Assembly: GCA_025667525.1 (NCBI GenBank) | Contig: CM046882.1 | Location: forward strand, 526,840,618-526,904,617 | Direction of reading: 5' to 3' | Source: Glebionis coronaria | Taxonomy: Eukaryota > Streptophyta > Magnoliopsida > Asterales > Asteraceae | DNA length: 64,000 bases | Part shown: positions 23,154 to 33,455 of the stretch, one piece after another | Layout: each line of letters begins with the position of its first letter | Position numbering within the stretch: the stretch's first letter is position 1 | Position numbers and translations under genes: made by a program | The notes under the pieces: model-generated | The model's database searches: none | Seen by the model: the letters and a program-made list of their open reading frames with translations, nothing else | What the model was told of the DNA's origin: nothing

Positions 23154-26020
23154 GTCACCTCTAGCACAAGAAAAGAAAACTGTGAACCCCTATCCAAGAA
23201 TGCAAATTCCAAATGAGAATGCAGGTACCAAAGAGGATGTTGCAAAAGAACGAAGCGGTCCAATCATTGTATACCATTCAATTAAGGACACTCTCAGAGT
23301 TTGGTTGCTGAAGAAGATGATATCTAAGAAACAAGTGTCTCAGGAGATTTGCAGTTAAGCTTACAGCGTGTAAAAGGACTTATAGTCACATCACAGACTA
23401 TAACTCGATCTTCAAAGAAAGGAAAGTTTATCGCCGATGATAAACTTATCCTAACAACGAGAAATTAATTTTTCTAGGGCATGAGCTTATATTAAAAACA
23501 TTCGAAGTTTTTAAGCTCATGCACAATGGCTCCTCGTTAAATTATAGACGATGACCCGGACTTCAGAGATAGGGAAGTTTATCTACGCAACGATAACTTA
23601 CCCTCTTAATGAGAAATTAAGTTTTCTTGGACACGAGCTTATCCTAAAACCATTCAAAGGTTTTAAGCTCGTGTATAAGGCTCGTCATTAAATAACAGAT
23701 GATGACCCGTTCTTCAAATAAAGGAAAGTTTATCGCCGATGATAAACTTATCCTCACAACGAGAAATTAATTTTTCTCGGGCATGAGCTTATATTAAAAA
23801 CATTCAAAGTTTTTTAAGCTCATGCACAATGGTGTATAATTAAATTTCAGATTATGCCCCGATCTTCATATTTAGGAAAGCTTATCTTTAAAGATAGCTT
23901 ATCCTTGTAACGAGAAATTAATTTTTCTCGGTCATGAGATTGTATTAAAACATTCCAAGTTTTAAGCTCATAAAGAAAAGTGTATCTTTTAAATAAGAAA
24001 ATTTTTCTTCTTAACGAGAAATTCATCTTTCTCGGTCATGAGTTAATATTTTTAATATGGGGGAGAAAATGTGATTTAATATGGGAAATGATTAATTACA
24101 AATGGTTTGACTTAACGTGCTAGCTCATCCCGACATGTGCGAAATGTTTTCGGATATGGTGGCATATGTTAAGGGGGAGAAAAATGGATTTGCACTTCAA
24201 AATGGATTTCATGGTGACATACACTTACCCAAAACATCTCTATTCACGACGGTGAAGATTGTGGTGACATAAGGATGGTAGGATAGGTTAAAGTCCAATG
24301 ATTCCTCTAGAACCGGAGTAATCTTCCCAAGGACATTCCATAGCTAGAAATAGTAGTTCTTAGGAAAGATGGAGAAAGATTGTGAACGTAGCTGAATGCC
24401 GACCAAGTACTTAAGTTAGCACTGGAACAATCACAACAAGGTGCTAGTTATGACGTATTGGTAAGCATTGAAGGGGTTGAAGAATGAAAAAGAATTATAA
24501 AGATAAAGGGTGTAAAGAAAGAAGTCATCCTTACAACTTAGGCAGAAACCGGGTCAACTCATTAGTTATTGAGATCATTTTTAATGATGCTTGATATTGA
24601 AGATAGACATCATGGACCCAGTGATGCAATGCACAACCCATCCCAGCTAACTCAGATATCTCTTAAAAGATATTTGTTTTAATCACACGGAGACAACACG
24701 TTATCTATTGATTTATTCACTCCGAATAAATTGGTATTGAAATGGTGGCACTCCTCTCTAGCCTCCGATCACTAAAAATCCAAAATGCACGATCAAGTCT
24801 AGAGCCATTTGATATCATCAAATATCTCCTTAGGACACACTTTCATATTTCCTTGCTTCTTCGCACACTGTGAAAAGTAAGAAAGATCTTAAGAGTCCTA
24901 CGTAAAATCTTCATGATCTTGCCTGAACATCCGAGTAATACGAAAGTATTTGCAATGAAGATGGAAATCCTTCTTGAGCGAACATCAAAAAGCTCATGGT
25001 AGGTGACTTGTGCGATTCTTTATGAATCAAACTTGTGATAACTGGAAAGCAACAGTGGTTTAATTCTTAAATGAATTTAAACACGTTCCAGGCCTCTACG
25101 CAATATCTTAGTGATCTTGCCAGAACACTCAGAGTGATACCTTAGTGTTCACAGTGATGAGTGGAAATCCTTCTAGTGTTAACCTCAAACAGCACTTGGT
25201 AGGTAACTTACAAGATTCTATACGAATCAAGCTCGTGACAACTGGAAAGCAATGATGGTGCGATTCTTAATTGAATTTCACTTGTTCCAGGAACATGAAT
25301 TGACGGCTTCAAATCATGCGGATATGATTGTCCAAATGATTAACTCTTTATGCTCGCAGTTAGCTTTGGACGGTCGAATAAAGAGAACGGGTTTACCCGT
25401 GAAATCCCGTCATGAAGTTACTTAATTGAAACTATCCGTCACGGGTACGATATCTAATATCGTCCAACGGTCTTCACCGACCGGAGGTAAAATGCTACCA
25501 AATTAGAATGAAATGTTCAAGTCCATTTCATCCGTGTATATGTTTTGTTGCTAACTGTCTTATACAGCGTAACAAGAAGGTGGCATTGCGGTGTACAATC
25601 CAGAAGAAGTTGTCACCACATGCTTATATTGTATGCACTTAATACTTCAACAAATTCAAGAAAGTCTGAAAGTCAAGTCTTCCGTTGTATCAAACTTTGA
25701 AGCTTTCAAGAATTTATAAAGGTATAAGTATGTGGAACATGAAGTCACGAGGAGGCAAATATCACAAGTGATGAATGCACAAGGTCAAAGCAAGGACACA
25801 TGCTCAAGACCAAAGTCAAAAATCTCATCAGCATATTCACAAGAACAAGATCGAAGACCCAAGCATAGTATGCTAGGTTTAAGATTTTGTAAGATGGTGT
25901 GACCTCCCTTTGGGGGAGATTGTTAGAAATACGTTTTTCCAAGGAAAGTCTCGGTCACATCATTATTAGCATAGATCACGAGTTATAGACTATTTAGGAC
26001 ATTGTAACTTGGAGTGACCT
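23154..26020 (+). other. 3' tail of element D: hairpin units and conserved tail
   Basis: 23154-23350 continues the ORF similarity past the stop. 23390-24060 contains hairpin-array units (GATAAAC/GTTTATC, CGAGAAA, GAGCTT stems) on the strand opposite to A's array, as expected from the opposite orientation. 24060-25900 matches the tails of A and E. Near 25905-25990 a first purine tract, GGGGGAGAT, is followed by TGTTAGAAATACG, which looks like a decayed extra LTR start, before the real tract and LTR at 26036. Confidence 0.75.
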
Positions 26021-26035
26021 CCCTTTGGGGGAGAT
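26021..26035 (+). other. Polypurine tract of element D
   Basis: CCCTTTGGGGGAGAT directly precedes the 3' LTR. A second, near-identical copy lies about 115 bases upstream. Confidence 0.85.
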
Positions 26036-26318
26036 TGTTGGAAATACGTTTTTACGTATTTAGAAAGGATCGGTCACTCCAATGATATTGGGCTCGTGAT
26101 CCAATATAGCCCATATAGCCCACATGTAGGGTGGGCTATATAAACCCCCCCTCCTAGCATGTTAGGAGGGGTTGAACACTTTTCATTTACTACATTCCAT
26201 CTTTCTTTCATCTCCCTCCTTTCTCTCACTACCTTTCTCTCTCTAAGTTCCTCATTTTCCATCCATTCAATAGATTAATCCATACAATGCTTAATCCTTA
26301 GAAAAACACGATCCTACA
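26036..26318 (+). repeat. 3' LTR of element D
   Basis: 283 bp, ~98% identical to the 5' LTR. TATATAAA at 26137-26144, palindrome arms 26148-26156 and 26163-26171. Followed by the TAAAA duplication. Confidence 0.95.
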
Positions 26319-26323
26319 TAAAA

Positions 26324-27203
26324 TCGTTTCGAGCTCTTTAATCTTGGAATCGGAATCAGTTAATAAAGCAGTCATAAAGCATTTTTCATGATGTACTATA
26401 GCATTCTGAACATTCTCTCCCCCATTATGACTCACATCGGATGAATCAGGAGTGGTATTTCAATCACTCTTTTCCATCCCATATTTGTCATAATTAGGTT
26501 TAGAATGCTCAATATGCGGCATTTCATCAGCGTATACATCATAAACAACATTACATTGTGCCATGTTCGCAGGCTCTTCGTCATAAACGGGTAAGGTGTC
26601 ATCAAAAGAGATCTCATGACCATTCCCTGATGTGCCAATGGTATCATGTTGTCCTCCTGATTCCGTGCTCTTGCCATCGTTAGGCTCCAAATTGTCAACC
26701 GTATGACCATTATCCTTTTGCATCTGCATCATAGATTCTTGCACTCCATTTTCATACGCTTGCTAAAGTCGAGATCTTTCATAAATCGAAGACGAGACCG
26801 ATGTCATGAGTTTCAATATTGTACCACGGAAATCTCGAAGCTCGGTATGTGTATCTCAAAGAAATGATTGGCAAATCACTGAACTTTCAGACTTGATGAT
26901 ATTGAATTGGAGGAAAGGCGTGAGTTATGTCACAAGAGCCTTATATGCAAGTATCGATGCAGAGTGATTAAAGTTCTCATTGTGGAGTTGCTCTGCTAGT
27001 TGGGTCAAGATGATGAACATCGATTCCATGAATATATGACGATCTTGACCAAAGATTGTCACAAATTCGCTCCCTCCTTGAATCCGTGAAAGAGTAACTA
27101 GATGATACTGAAGCATTTGAAACGAAGTTATATTACTTTCTCTATCGTTGTCTTGCACTTGATGCAATTCTCCCTCTTGAAACGTCGAAGTCAACGAATC
27201 CAT
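26324..27203 (-). pseudogene. Gag-linker-like ORF of element A, N-terminal half (split by element D)
   Basis: It starts at ATG 27203-27201 with MDSLTSTFQEGELHQ, matching the start of D's 664-residue protein (MESSNSTVQEEELQH). Open stretches 27203-26925, 26744-26460 and an overlapping frame (26710-26432) cover the region up to the insertion point. They include the shared block NYDKYGMEKSD. Frameshifts and stops separate them, so this copy was decayed or has decayed since D inserted. Function is as for D's protein. Confidence 0.7.
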
Positions 27204-29276
27204 TGAAGTTCGATGAAAAATGATTGTGGATGTGGTTGTTTTCGGAATTTTACAAAACGTGAAGAAATCGTGAAGTCGAATTTACGAGATTTTACACACC
27301 AACCAATTAATAAACCGTAAACTTCGTCACAATCCTCGTTTGATGATATAAGTTTCTTTTCTCGGCTCAATGATTCTTGATGATAATACAAACCCGATAT
27401 TACTAAACTAAACAACTTGATATCCTTTCGACCCAAAAACTTTGACACGACCCGATTTAACTTAGACCAAAACTTACGTGTATAATTTACTCGTGAATAA
27501 TTGTCGTCCAAATACAACTTGGTGAATAATCTTTGTAAAAATAGACGTGGCCTAAAAAACTCACAATTTAAATATCAAATATTGAAACATCAAATACTAA
27601 ATATCAGATTGAAATACTCATCTTCCAAAAACGTTAACTATCAGATTAAATAACAGATTGAAACATCAAATATTAAACGTTAATTACTCAAATATTAATT
27701 TAAACCACACGTTTTTAGGACATTTGACTAACTCAAAGAAATGGGAGCCAAAAAAGAAAAACGTGGCCTAATCACATTTGACTAAGCTCGTGTCTTGTTT
27801 CCTCCGCCCCCAATATCAAACCAATTAAAAACAATTCTCTCACCCTTTTATCTCAAAATCCAACTTCTGATAAACCAAGAAAACTCTATTTGTTCTACTC
27901 ACTTCGAATCTGATCCCAAAAAAATCTCAAAACCAATCACAGTCTAATAATCAAATATCAAACACCCTTTTACTTCGTATGGATTCGTCTTCTAGATCTC
28001 ACAATGAGGTATCGGGTAAGGTTGTATTAATTCGATTTAGTGTTTTTCGTTTTAATTTGAGTTTTAATCCAATGAAAACAAATTGATGATAACATGATTG
28101 TTATAAATCAATTTGATATTCGAATATTAAAAAATGGTTAAGACCATAACACGGATCAATGATGAGATATCATTTCAAGAGTTCGGATCTTAATAGATCT
28201 TGACATGCATGTCTAAAAGAAATAGAATCTGAGATCGATGAGATGTTTTCTGTTTTTTTAGATGAAGGGAAAGAAGAATTAGAGTCAGGGTTTGGTTGGT
28301 GTTGTGTGATTTTGAGTTGTTGTTTTGAGGGTGCGAGGTTTGTAATGTTGTCGAGTCTAGGAGTCAGATGAGACGAGGGTGTTTGTTTGACCGAGAGATG
28401 CTGGTCGAGAGTGTGAGGGGTTCGAGTCGAGTGTGAGTGTGTGGGTCTGATGAGTGTCTGTTTGTGGTCGAGACTTGGGTTGTGAGAGTCGAGTTCGAGT
28501 CCTGACATTGTGGTCAAAAATGATTTCAGTCCAAGTTTTGTCTGAGTCAAAACTTTGTTGGTATCGCAATATTTAAATTATGTCATCGCAGTCTGTGATC
28601 GTACTAAGATCGTACTCGTACACAGATCGTACTCAGATCGTACTCAGATCGTACTCAGATCGCACTCAGATCGCACTCAGATCGCACTCCGATCGCACTC
28701 TGATCGCACTCAGATCGCAGCTTCGATCGCACTCGTGATCGTAACTAGGATCGCAGTTGTGATCGTAGTGGTGATCGCAGAAAGTGATCGTGACTTGGAT
28801 CGCAAGTAGAAACCCCCAGGGTTTATGCGATCACAAAAAATCAGATCGTAGCCGAAAATTATATGATGCCAAATTCTTGATAAAAAAATATGTTGGATAG
28901 CAACAAGAAAATTATGCCCAGAAAAAGTAGATATGGTTTTGGACACAAGTGTGATAGAAACAATAAACAAAACTGAATCAGATACAGTTATTGATATAGA
29001 TGAGACAAAAGATTAGACAAATAATGATAAAAAAACTGATAATCAGATACTTTGATTAATAAAAAATGTTTTTATCAAGTTGATAAACACGCAACACCAA
29101 AAAGACGAAAAAAATTGATAACTTTAAGCAAAAAAATTAGAATATAAAAACCATTTTATCTTTAATAACTTGTCCCAAAAGAAAAAAATAGACGAGAGAA
29201 AGAAATTTGTAAAAAAGAAAAAAAATTACCACCAAATCAATAGATAAAAACACTCAAATCCGAAGAATCAACCAAA
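27204..29276 (-). other. Leader of element A
   Basis: About 2.1 kb between the primer-binding site and the gag-like ATG. It contains the antisense gene-start-like module (27700-28025, plus), a CTCGA-rich stretch (28300-28550) and the GATCG array (28597-28832). No convincing gene on either strand. Confidence 0.6.
28597..28832 (-). repeat. 11 bp GATCG tandem array plus anchor in the leader of element A
   Basis: AGATCGCACTC/AGATCGTACTC repeats with an exact 11 bp step of GATC from 28625 to about 28713, then looser GATCGTNAC repeats up to the 36 bp anchor at 28797-28832. On the minus strand the anchor matches the gypsy LTR of B at about 31 of 36 positions by eye. Confidence 0.85.
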
Positions 29277-29289
29277 GCTCTTGATATCA
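29277..29289 (-). other. Primer-binding site of element A (diverged)
   Basis: On the minus strand it reads TGATATCAAGAGC, a variant of TGGTATCA(A)GAGC, two bases from the LTR. Confidence 0.7.
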
Positions 29290-29291
29290 AT

Positions 29292-29600
29292 TGTAGGTCT
29301 ACGATTTCTTAAAATTTAGGAATGTATGAATTATCTACTGAATGGAATGGAGTAGGAGGGACTTGGAGAGAAAAAGCTAGAGAGAGAAAGGAGAGAAAGA
29401 GAGAAAGAAGGTTGATTGAATGAAATGTGTAAATGACAAATGACCAACCCCTCCTAACATGCTAGGAGGGGGTATATATAGCCCACCCTACATGTGGGCT
29501 ATATGGCCTATATGTATATTTGATGGATCACGAGCCCAATACTTGAATATATCATTGGAGTGACCGATCCTTTCTAAATACAAAAAACGTATTTCCAACA
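29292..29600 (-). repeat. 5' LTR of element A
   Basis: 309 bp. On the minus strand it starts TGTTGGAAATACG and ends CCTACA. TATATATA (29473-29480) abuts the palindrome with arms 29448-29456 and 29463-29471. Right flank CCAGG. Confidence 0.92.
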
Positions 29601-31077
29601 CCAGGGGAAAAATTAGAAAAACATTCAAATCACAAATTTTAGTATAACAAAACCATTACGCCCATCAGTTCAATTGTACTAAACGTACCAAAGCACATCT
29701 AAGATAAATTAACCAAATGCAACACCATATTACTGAGTTAACGCTAAAAGCGCGTAAACGTACCATATATGATTTGGGGATGGTGAAGAATCAAAAGCCT
29801 AGTTAGTTAACTCACGAGTGGCATTAAACTCTGGTGGGTTGTTGCCATAATATTTATTTTCCATCTTTCTTTTCTTCGCCGTTTCTAGTTGGGAATATTA
29901 ATTTATGAAAAAAAAGCATAACTTGAATAAATTGTAACTAAAAGAGTTATATATGTTGTAATAATATTATGTTATAATTATAACTGGTATATTTTGTCAA
30001 TGTGTTTGTGTTTGGTTATAATTTTTTTAAACATAAAAAATCAAATTATGAAAATAACTAGAATTATAAAAATCTAAAATATTATTAATAAAAATTAATA
30101 AAATAATAATATTAAATAATAATAATAATAAATATTACAAATAACTAATAATAATTAATAATAATAATAAAACAATAATATTAAGAAAGATAATAATAAT
30201 AATATTAATAAGGAAAATAACATTAATAATATTATTAAATATAATAATAATATTAATAATTAATATTATCATGAATAATAATCACTTTCATAAAGTTGAA
30301 TGGAAGTCTAAATACAAGTTATGTTACCACTTTTTTCTGGATACAAAAACTCACTTTATAAAAGATAAATACATCACTTTTAGCATTATTTGTGTGGCTA
30401 ATGGAAATAGGTTTAATACGTGAAAGTGTGTCCAAAGCCTCTGTATCGAATTTCCAAACTTATAAAAAGAAAATGGTATGAACTTGTATCCGTTGTCATC
30501 ACATATAGAAACATATTAGTTCTTTTTTTTCCAAGACATTGTGCAAGGCTACCCATGATCCTAGGAAGTCCCCCCATACTAGCAAAGGGAGAGATGCATA
30601 TCACATCCAAACATGCGTTTTACCTTGGAACCAATTAAATAGTTGAAGGTTTGCATATCGTAATTCCTTCTCGTAATTCGAGAGGAACCCATTAATATTA
30701 CTAAAATAGTTATTATTATTTAAGTATTTATGTAAATATTACTATTAATATAATTAAAAATAAAAATAGTAACAATAATAATATTACACAAAAAGAATTA
30801 ATTAAAAAAATAAAAAAAATTAAAAATATATAAAAATTAAAATAATAAGAAAAAAAATAATAAAATAATAATTATAAATATTTGAATATTTATTATTCTA
30901 AAAATAATAATAAAACAATAATTATTATTATTTTAATATTTACATAATAATATTATAACTAATAACATTACTAATAGTAATAGTAATAATTATAATGAAT
31001 AATAAAGTACAAACTTTGAATTACAACGTAATTCATAACTTTATATCAACTTTCTTATGTAATCTAAAGTCCATCCT
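29601..31077. other. AT-rich intergenic DNA with AAT/ATT microsatellite
   Basis: No gene supported. From about 30060 to 30280 and 30700 to 31010 the sequence is dominated by AATAAT/ATTATT repeats. A short less AT-rich patch (30413-30640) has open frames of 65-72 codons on both strands without any motif I recognise. Confidence 0.75.
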
Positions 31078-31080
31078 TTA

Positions 31081-31303
31081 CGTTGTGTTTTCGAAATATT
31101 TCATTAAAGAAGAAAATGAAAGTAAAGTGAATAAAAAGTTATATTCTCTAGTCTTTCATTAAAGAAAAGAAAAAGAAATTGAAGTAAAATCAAGTATTAT
31201 TTGATTGAATTTGAAAGTAAATTGTTTCACCCCAATAATGGGATGAAAGGCTTTACTTCTATATCCTTTCATTTTTTTAATGAAATATCTCGAGAACAAA
31301 GTG
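31081..31303. mobile_element. Probable MITE (223 bp) with TTA target duplication
   Basis: Imperfect terminal inverted repeats: CGTTGTGTTTTCGAAATATT at the left and, reversed, CACTTTGTTCTCGAGATATT at the right, both continuing into TTCATTAAA. TTA flanks both sides (31078-31080 and 31304-31306). The size and 3 bp TTA duplication fit a Tourist/PIF-Harbinger-type MITE, but the termini were not matched to any known family. Confidence 0.4.
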
Positions 31304-31345
31304 TTAATGTAATTGTAATGTGTGAATTACAATTACAATGACTAT

Positions 31346-31910
31346 TGATGACGTATAGTCCCTAGTCGGGTCATGAGCCCGACCCACGAGTACCATTCAT
31401 ATTCATTTCATTATGTATGGGTTAAGTAGATAGTGTCTTAGGCCCACGAGGCCCAATAGGTGATAGTCGCACATGGTTTCACGAAGATCGCACTCTGACC
31501 GTACACGGTCAGGGTCAAATAGAATTATAGTCTAATTAGGAGCATGATTCATCTAAGTAAAGAGGATATACACTCTCTCTATTTAAATGATAAGGATCAC
31601 AATGTATATGGTAATTATCCCTTACTTAGATCGCATGATTCGGTTAGCCCAACCAGGGTTTCACCGACTATAAAAGGAACCCCCTAGGTTCCACAAGGTA
31701 CGATTCACTTGCAATCATAATACCTTAACTATCAACTAAATCAATTACTTACTCTCGCACCGGAGTCTAAGCGTGAGAGACAATCTCACAGCAAGCCTAA
31801 CAGTGTCTTTTCTTTTGTGTGCAGGGTCTTCATCACAAGTTCACTTGGTGCAAGAACCAGAGTCCTGATACCCGAATAACACCTAATTCGGGTCAGAGGT
31901 CGTCTATCCA
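31346..31910 (+). repeat. Probable solo LTR
   Basis: A patch of about 565 bp with much higher GC than its surroundings, starting TGATGACG and ending TCTATCCA, flanked by ACTAT (31341-31345) and ACTTT (31911-31915), 4 of 5 identical. It contains TATAAAAGG at 31669-31677 followed by a leader-like stretch (CTCTCGCACCGGAG, then CTTTTGTGTGCAGG) that resembles the end of gypsy Tat-type LTRs. No internal region or partner LTR is nearby. Confidence 0.45.
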
Positions 31911-31915
31911 ACTTT

Positions 31916-33455
31916 TTTTTTATCAAAAACCACCAAACGATCTTCATAATGTGGACCAAATACACTACGTAATTGAATTCAATAACATCGAGTTACGACG
32001 AATTACAGCAAACCAAACAGACTCTTACTTTTTTATTATCGATACCATCAATTTACGTTAACTTTTTTTCTTCCAAATTAAATCCAGCGTCTATATGTTG
32101 TGATATTGTTAGTCTATTTAGCCAAAAATCGTCTGAAAAATTAATCTTTTATATTAACGGGCATTTTTAATTAACTAAAAACAAAAAAAAAATTAATTTT
32201 AATTCAATTTTTAATTTATTTCGCAATTTCAAACATCTTTATTCTTTTCTAAAAATTTAAGTTTTTTCATACGGTTTAAGTTTTTTAAAAAAATAAGTTT
32301 GTTGAAAAATGTAAACTTTTCTGAAATACGTTCTTTTTTCAAAGTCAGAAAAATATTTATTTAGGAAAATTATGAAGTACTAAAAAATTTAAATTTTTTT
32401 TAATTTTTTATAAAAGTTTTTCTAAAAAAATAGTTAAGTGCAATTTAATTTTTTATTTTCTATAAGTTAAAAAAAAGAAAAAAAAAATTCATAAAAAAAT
32501 TATTTTAAAGTTTTCGTAAGAAAAATAATTTTTGATTTTATATTTTTTCAATTTATAATGTACGAAAAAAATAATATTTAAAAAAATATGAAATAAAACA
32601 AAAAATTAATTATAAGTAACAATAATCTTTAAATATTTTCAATTTAAATGTACAAAAAATCATTATTTCTTTTTGAAAGTACGAAATAAAAGAAAGATTA
32701 AATTGAATGAAAAATAATTTTGGATTTTAAATATTTTCAATTTAAAATGTACCAAAAAATTACTCCGTATTATTTTTCCAAGAAAACCATAACCCTAACG
32801 AACAAAAAAAAGAAATCACAACAACGCAGCAAATCTAAGAACCGACGTTAAGAAGTATATTTGGTTATAAATAGTCGAAGATTAACATACCTAATCTTCA
32901 AAGATAAACAAAACATCCCATATTACCACATACTTATAGATTACGTAAATATGCACATGATCTTACATTTTTTGGCAAAAAGATGATGTATATGAAAAGA
33001 ATCACTAAGTATCCACATGATGATACAATCGAAGGATGCAACAAAACATCCCATATTACCACATGATAACAAACACGAAACTGCTACATGCAACATTGAA
33101 ATTCAAAACAATTTCTATTGATGGACACTACATGAACCAGCAACTAAAACTAAGATTTCAAGACAACTTGAATTCGTAAACACTAATCTTGATCTTGAGA
33201 GCTAATTTGATGCTTAAACCTTGATATAACTGTACTAGAAAGTTGAAAGTTGTGCACTTGGAACACTTTTTGAAACTTGTTGCTCTTATTTTAGAAGTGC
33301 CAACTTCGACCCCCATGGATAGTCGTTCAAGATTTTTAAAAAACGCCGATAAATATAAGACCGATTTCTTACAAAGGTAAGTCGCCGTTAAAAGAAACAA
33401 AAAAAAAATATATATATTCATGTTATAGAATTCAATCTACACACAAAAACAATTT
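31916..33455. other. AT-rich intergenic DNA
   Basis: Homopolymer-rich A/T sequence (32150-32780) and unremarkable sequence up to the U-box gene. The last part (33100-33455) presumably includes the gene's 3' UTR. The 87-codon minus-strand frame at 33158-33421 has no recognisable motif. Confidence 0.7.

Larger units (their letters stand above)
18417..26318 (+). mobile_element. Element D: non-autonomous copia-type retrotransposon, sister of A, inserted in A's gag-like gene
   Basis: LTRs 18417-18698 and 26036-26318 differ by about five substitutions and one C insertion/deletion (~98% identical). ATTGGTATCAGAGA follows the 5' LTR; TTTGGGGGAGAT precedes the 3' LTR. The target duplication is TAAAA. 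The interior holds a 2.46 kb leader, one intact 664-codon ORF, hairpin-array units and the same tail as elements A and E. There is no protease, integrase, RT or RNase H. It interrupts the corresponding ORF of element A at about codon 307 in the opposite orientation, leaving inverted copies of the gene on either side of the junction. Confidence 0.96.
1..29600 (-). mobile_element. Element A: non-autonomous copia-type LTR retrotransposon, left end outside window, carrying nested elements B, C and D
   Basis: The right boundary is a 309 bp LTR at 29292-29600. The left boundary is the same LTR, truncated by the window start (1-225). Both match the LTRs of element D at 18417 in reverse orientation, so A reads right to left. 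Next to the right LTR is a primer-binding site like initiator tRNA-Met (29277-29289), the copia habit. Moving leftward come a long leader with arrays, a gag-like ORF in two pieces (27203-26324 and 18411-17140), a hairpin-rich tail, then the polypurine tract and 3' LTR. No integrase, RT or RNase H motif is visible in the A-derived sequence, so it must use another element's enzymes. Insertions B and D interrupt it. Its own target duplication cannot be tested because the left flank is missing; the right flank is CCAGG. Confidence 0.88.

Noticed and set aside
28597..28832. GATC-rich sequence as bacterial contamination or an origin-like Dam cluster
   Set aside because: It is embedded in a plant LTR element with a target-site-flanked context and shares an anchor with other plant elements in the window.
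30413..30640. Short overlapping ORFs on both strands in the intergenic island
   Set aside because: No motif, no start context and no conservation visible; probably a decayed fragment of unknown origin.
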